A DNA stretch of 25,095 bases from Gemmatimonadota bacterium (GTDB taxonomy: Bacteria > JAAXHH01). The DNA lies in assembly GCA_026713285.1 (NCBI GenBank), contig JAPOOT010000043.1, positions 1 through 25,095 on the forward strand, written 5' to 3'. Of the stretch, positions 22,506 to 25,095 are shown piece after piece. Positions within the stretch are counted from its first letter, which is position 1. Each line of letters opens with the position of its first letter. The notes below the pieces were generated by a model. That model worked only from the letters and a program-made list of their open reading frames with translations. It was not told the origin of the DNA and made no database searches. The position numbers and the translations under genes are program-made.

Positions 22506-24902
22506 TTACCCCTGCCGCAGCGCGTTAACCGGATTTCGCCGCGAAGCGGCCAACGCGTGGGCGCCGATCGTCAGCCAGGCGATGACCAGCGCGGTGACGC
22601 CGGCCGAAACAAACCACGCCAACCTGATTTCCGAAGAATAGGCGTAGTTTTGCAGCCAAATCGTCATGGCGTAGTAGGCCAGCGGCCAGGCGATTACGTT
22701 GGCCAGCAGGACGTACTTCATGAAATCCCTGGACAGCAATACCACGATTCCTGAAACCGTCGAGCCGAGTACCTTGCGAATGCCGATCTCTTTCGTACGC
22801 TGCTGTATCGAGAACGAAGACAGCCCCAGGAGGCCAAGGCAGGCCACGAAGACCGCGAGAAACGCAAAGGACGCGAAGACCTCGCCAAGCTGGCGGTCGG
22901 CACGGTACAGCCGGTCGAAATCCTCTTCCAGGAACGTGTATTCAAGCGGGTACCTGGGATCGACGTCCCGCCATACTTTCTCAATGCGCGAGACGGTCTC
23001 GGAGACCCCGTCGGGTGCGATACGGATAAGGACGTATTCCTGGTACGAACTCGTTAGAATAACGACCGGTTCGATCTCCTCGTGAATCGTTCGCAGGTGA
23101 AAATCCTCTACCACACCGATCACGTCCCCTTTCTTCCCGCCGAATGGGATCCACTCGAATCGCTTGCCAATCGCGTCGGCAGGCGCTCCCCACCCCAGGT
23201 ACCGCACGGCAGTCTCGTTCAGCAGGAACCCCGTGGTCGAATCCGTACCCCAGTCTGTTGAAAAGTTCCGCCCGGTCACCAGTCCGATCTCCATGACGTC
23301 CAGGAAATGATCGTCCACCTGCAATGTGGCCATCATCAGGTGATCCTCGGGCCGCATCCCCTCCGGGCGGACCGGCATAATCGGCAACACCCGCATGCCC
23401 GGTACGGCGGTTGACGTCGCCATGCTCATAACGCCCGGCAACTGGGACAATCGTTCTTTCAGTACGGGCGTATTCTGCCGCTGCAGGAATCCCGTTATGG
23501 GCACGACCATTACCTGTTCCTTATCGAATCCGAGGCGTTTGGTCTGGATGTACTCGAGTTGGTCGAAGATGATGGCCGTGCTGACGAGCAGGAATATGGA
23601 CATGGCGAACTGAGTCACGACCAGCACTTTGCGCAACCCCAATCCTTGTGTTCCCGATATTGGGCTGCCCTTCAATACTTCGGTAGGCAGGAAACGCGAC
23701 AGATAGAACGCCGGATAGCAGCCAGCGGCTAATCCTGTGGCCAATGTGCCACCGGCCAATACGGCCAATACAAAGCCATTCGACAGGGGGAACGCCAGTT
23801 GCTTCCCCGCGAGCGCATTGACAGAAGGCAGGGCGAGATGTACCAGGACCACCGCCAGGATCATGGCGAATGCAGCGATCAGGACTGCTTCTCCCAGGAA
23901 TTGCCTGATCAACTGGGGCCGATCTGCGCCCATCACCTTGCGTACGCCTACTTCCCTGGCGCGCATGGCCGCCCGTGCCGTAGCCATGTTGACGAAGTTG
24001 ATGCACGCGATCAGCGGTATCAGGAACGCGATGATCATGAAGAGCGCCACGTAACGGATATCTCCATTGGGCTCGAGTTCGCTCTCCCGGTGCGAATGCA
24101 GATGGATATCTACAAGAGATTGCAGCGACGGGTTCAGGGTGACGCCCGCTTCGCTGTACATGTCCCCAGCGTAGCGTTCCAGGAAGGACGGCAACCGCGC
24201 TTCGAGTGCTTCGGGGGAGGCGCCTTCTCGCAACAGAAGATAGGTGTAGTTGTTGTCATGGTTTTCCCAGTCTTGATCCAGACCCATGGCTCTGAATTCT
24301 CTGAAGGAAGCGAACATGTCCGCACGCATGTGGGAATTGGCGGGCATGTTCCGCATGACGCCGGTCACGACGAAGTCCCAGCTTTGATCCACGTTGATGA
24401 TCTTTCCCAATGCTTCTTCCTCGCCGAAGTACTTGAACGCCATTTCCTCCGAAACCACCATCGATTTTGGATCTCTCAGTGCGGTCCGGGGATTGCCGGA
24501 AACCAGAGGGATAGAAAACAACTCGAACAGGGCTGGCTCCGCCCAGATGACTTTCTTTTCGTAAAACCGGGATTCACCATGGGTAATCAGCCATGCGGAC
24601 ATCGTGCCCCTCATGCGGACGAACTGCTCAACTTCCGGGTTGTCCCGCTTCAGCGCGGAGGCCCATCCAGGGGGCGTACCCGCAGTCTCTATGGTCTGGC
24701 CACCGCTCTCTATATCATTGACGATCCGGTAGATGCGATCGGCTTTCTCGTGATGACAATCGTAGCTGAGCTCGTCCTGGACGTACAACAGGATCAGGAT
24801 GCACGCGGTCAAACCGATGGCGAGGCCGGCGATGTTGATGAACGAGTAGGCGGGATGCCTGAGGAGATTGCGTATGGCCACGACGAGGTAATTCTGGAAC
24901 AT
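22506..24902 (-). CDS. FtsX/MacB-type ABC transporter permease C
   Basis: The 798-residue protein has the same layout as permease B: TM1 near 18-41 (FINIAGLAIGLTACILILLYV), a large extracytoplasmic domain, three TMs at about 285-405, a fifth near 425-448, a second extracytoplasmic domain and three final TMs. Coupling motifs MRAREVGVRKVMGA and RTKEIGIRKVLGS and the end NPVNALRQG are present. Long segments are nearly identical to permease B, for example RPEGMRPEDHLMMATL and VVEDFHLRTIHEEIEP, so the two arose by duplication. The ATG at 24902 has AAGG 6 nt upstream; the bases around it (AAGGCGC-TATG) match those of permease A. The end of an IS element lies 52 bp upstream, so its native promoter may have been displaced. 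No ATPase gene is seen. Confidence 0.9.
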   Translation of the reverse strand: MFQNYLVVAIRNLLRHPAYSFINIAGLAIGLTACILILLYVQDELSYDCHHEKADRIYRIVNDIESGGQTIETAGTPPGWASALKRDNPEVEQFVRMRGTMSAWLITHGESRFYEKKVIWAEPALFELFSIPLVSGNPRTALRDPKSMVVSEEMAFKYFGEEEALGKIINVDQSWDFVVTGVMRNMPANSHMRADMFASFREFRAMGLDQDWENHDNNYTYLLLREGASPEALEARLPSFLERYAGDMYSEAGVTLNPSLQSLVDIHLHSHRESELEPNGDIRYVALFMIIAFLIPLIACINFVNMATARAAMRAREVGVRKVMGADRPQLIRQFLGEAVLIAAFAMILAVVLVHLALPSVNALAGKQLAFPLSNGFVLAVLAGGTLATGLAAGCYPAFYLSRFLPTEVLKGSPISGTQGLGLRKVLVVTQFAMSIFLLVSTAIIFDQLEYIQTKRLGFDKEQVMVVPITGFLQRQNTPVLKERLSQLPGVMSMATSTAVPGMRVLPIMPVRPEGMRPEDHLMMATLQVDDHFLDVMEIGLVTGRNFSTDWGTDSTTGFLLNETAVRYLGWGAPADAIGKRFEWIPFGGKKGDVIGVVEDFHLRTIHEEIEPVVILTSSYQEYVLIRIAPDGVSETVSRIEKVWRDVDPRYPLEYTFLEEDFDRLYRADRQLGEVFASFAFLAVFVACLGLLGLSSFSIQQRTKEIGIRKVLGSTVSGIVVLLSRDFMKYVLLANVIAWPLAYYAMTIWLQNYAYSSEIRLAWFVSAGVTALVIAWLTIGAHALAASRRNPVNALRQG

Positions 24903-24954
24903 ACGCGCCTTAGGTGGGGTGATGGTGATTGGTTGGTTTTCAGTTACGTTTTAT

Positions 24955-25095
24955 GGCTCTTCGCTGCATCAAGTGGGTAACCGCATATCAAGCTTGCCGG
25001 CAATGAGATAAACCATGGCGATGAGGTTTCTGTCGGAACGATACCCTCTGGCCCGGGTCTTGGCGGCCTGTATGAGGCTGTTGATCCCTTCCAGC
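24955..25095 (-). mobile_element. ISL3-family insertion sequence, right end (cut by window edge)
   Basis: GGCTCTTCGCTGCATCAAG (from 24955) has the form of an ISL3-family terminal inverted repeat, which typically begins GGCTCTTC or GGGTCTTC. It lies directly after the 3' end of a transposase frame, whose TGA falls inside it. The neighbouring 8 bp CGTTTTAT (24947-24954) would be the target duplication; the other end is outside the window, so this cannot be confirmed. Confidence 0.65.
24969..25094 (-). CDS. ISL3-family transposase, C-terminal fragment (cut by window edge)
   Basis: The minus strand encodes 41 residues up to TGA at 24969: LEGINSLIQAAKTRARGYRS followed by DRNLIAMVYLIAGKLDMRLP. This is the characteristic C-terminal end of DDE transposases of the ISL3 (IS204/IS1001/IS1096/IS1165) group, where INSLIQAAKxxARGYR and YLIxGKL are conserved. 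The catalytic domain lies beyond the window, so intactness cannot be judged. Confidence 0.8.
   Translation of the reverse strand: MEGINSLIQAAKTRARGYRSDRNLIAMVYLIAGKLDMRLPT

Noticed and set aside
23799..24980. 393-codon plus-strand frame
   Set aside because: It is antisense to permease C and encodes a low-sense His/Gln/Asp-rich sequence. A similar but shorter shadow lies opposite permease B, as expected for shadows of paralogues.

Overview
The window is a bacterial chromosomal segment of moderately high GC with dense genes and mostly short spacers. Its content includes several ~800-residue two-unit FtsX/MacB-type permeases, a phytanoyl-CoA dioxygenase-like oxygenase, a DegT aminotransferase next to a cysteine hydrolase, a toroidal polysaccharide-lyase-like protein and an ECF sigma factor with a long C-terminal extension. 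That mix recalls uncultured members of the FCB group (Latescibacterota or Gemmatimonadota type) or Poribacteria. This is an inference from gene content; no rRNA or tRNA gene is present to test it.

Left part (1-4.7 kb). On the minus strand lie the 5' end of an alpha-carbonic anhydrase lipoprotein, cut by the window edge, and a HAD phosphatase. On the plus strand are a HIT protein, the ECF sigma factor with a ~290-residue extension of unknown function, and a histidine phosphatase. A gutted FtsX permease relic on the minus strand follows; its first ~105 and last ~75 codons remain and the middle is deleted. From 4.9 to 7.4 kb a plus-strand gene encodes an 839-residue heparinase II/III-like toroid protein with a LamG-like beta domain.

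Right part (7.5-25 kb). Everything reads on the minus strand. In transcription order (right to left): the tail of an ISL3-type transposase with its terminal repeat; FtsX permease C; a PhyH-type oxygenase whose stop codon touches the start of FtsX permease B; a small membrane protein; FtsX permease A; a PhnP-like metallo-hydrolase; a NUDIX hydrolase; a CsaA-like tRNA-binding protein; an ankyrin protein with a likely one-base frameshift; a DegT aminotransferase overlapping a degenerate isochorismatase-fold hydrolase by 4 bp; a divergent NodB-type deacetylase; a VOC protein with a TTG start; a secreted alpha/beta hydrolase; and an XRE-ImmA/IrrE regulator-protease without a visible toxin partner.

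The most interesting points are the internal ribosome site and ATG at the start of the sigma factor's extension, two degenerate ~22-23 bp tandem arrays flanking the aminotransferase/hydrolase pair, a compound hairpin ahead of the PhyH gene, the permease family with a deleted copy, and the loss of two of three catalytic residues in the isochorismatase-like protein. I see no CRISPR array, tRNA, rRNA or clear intrinsic terminator.
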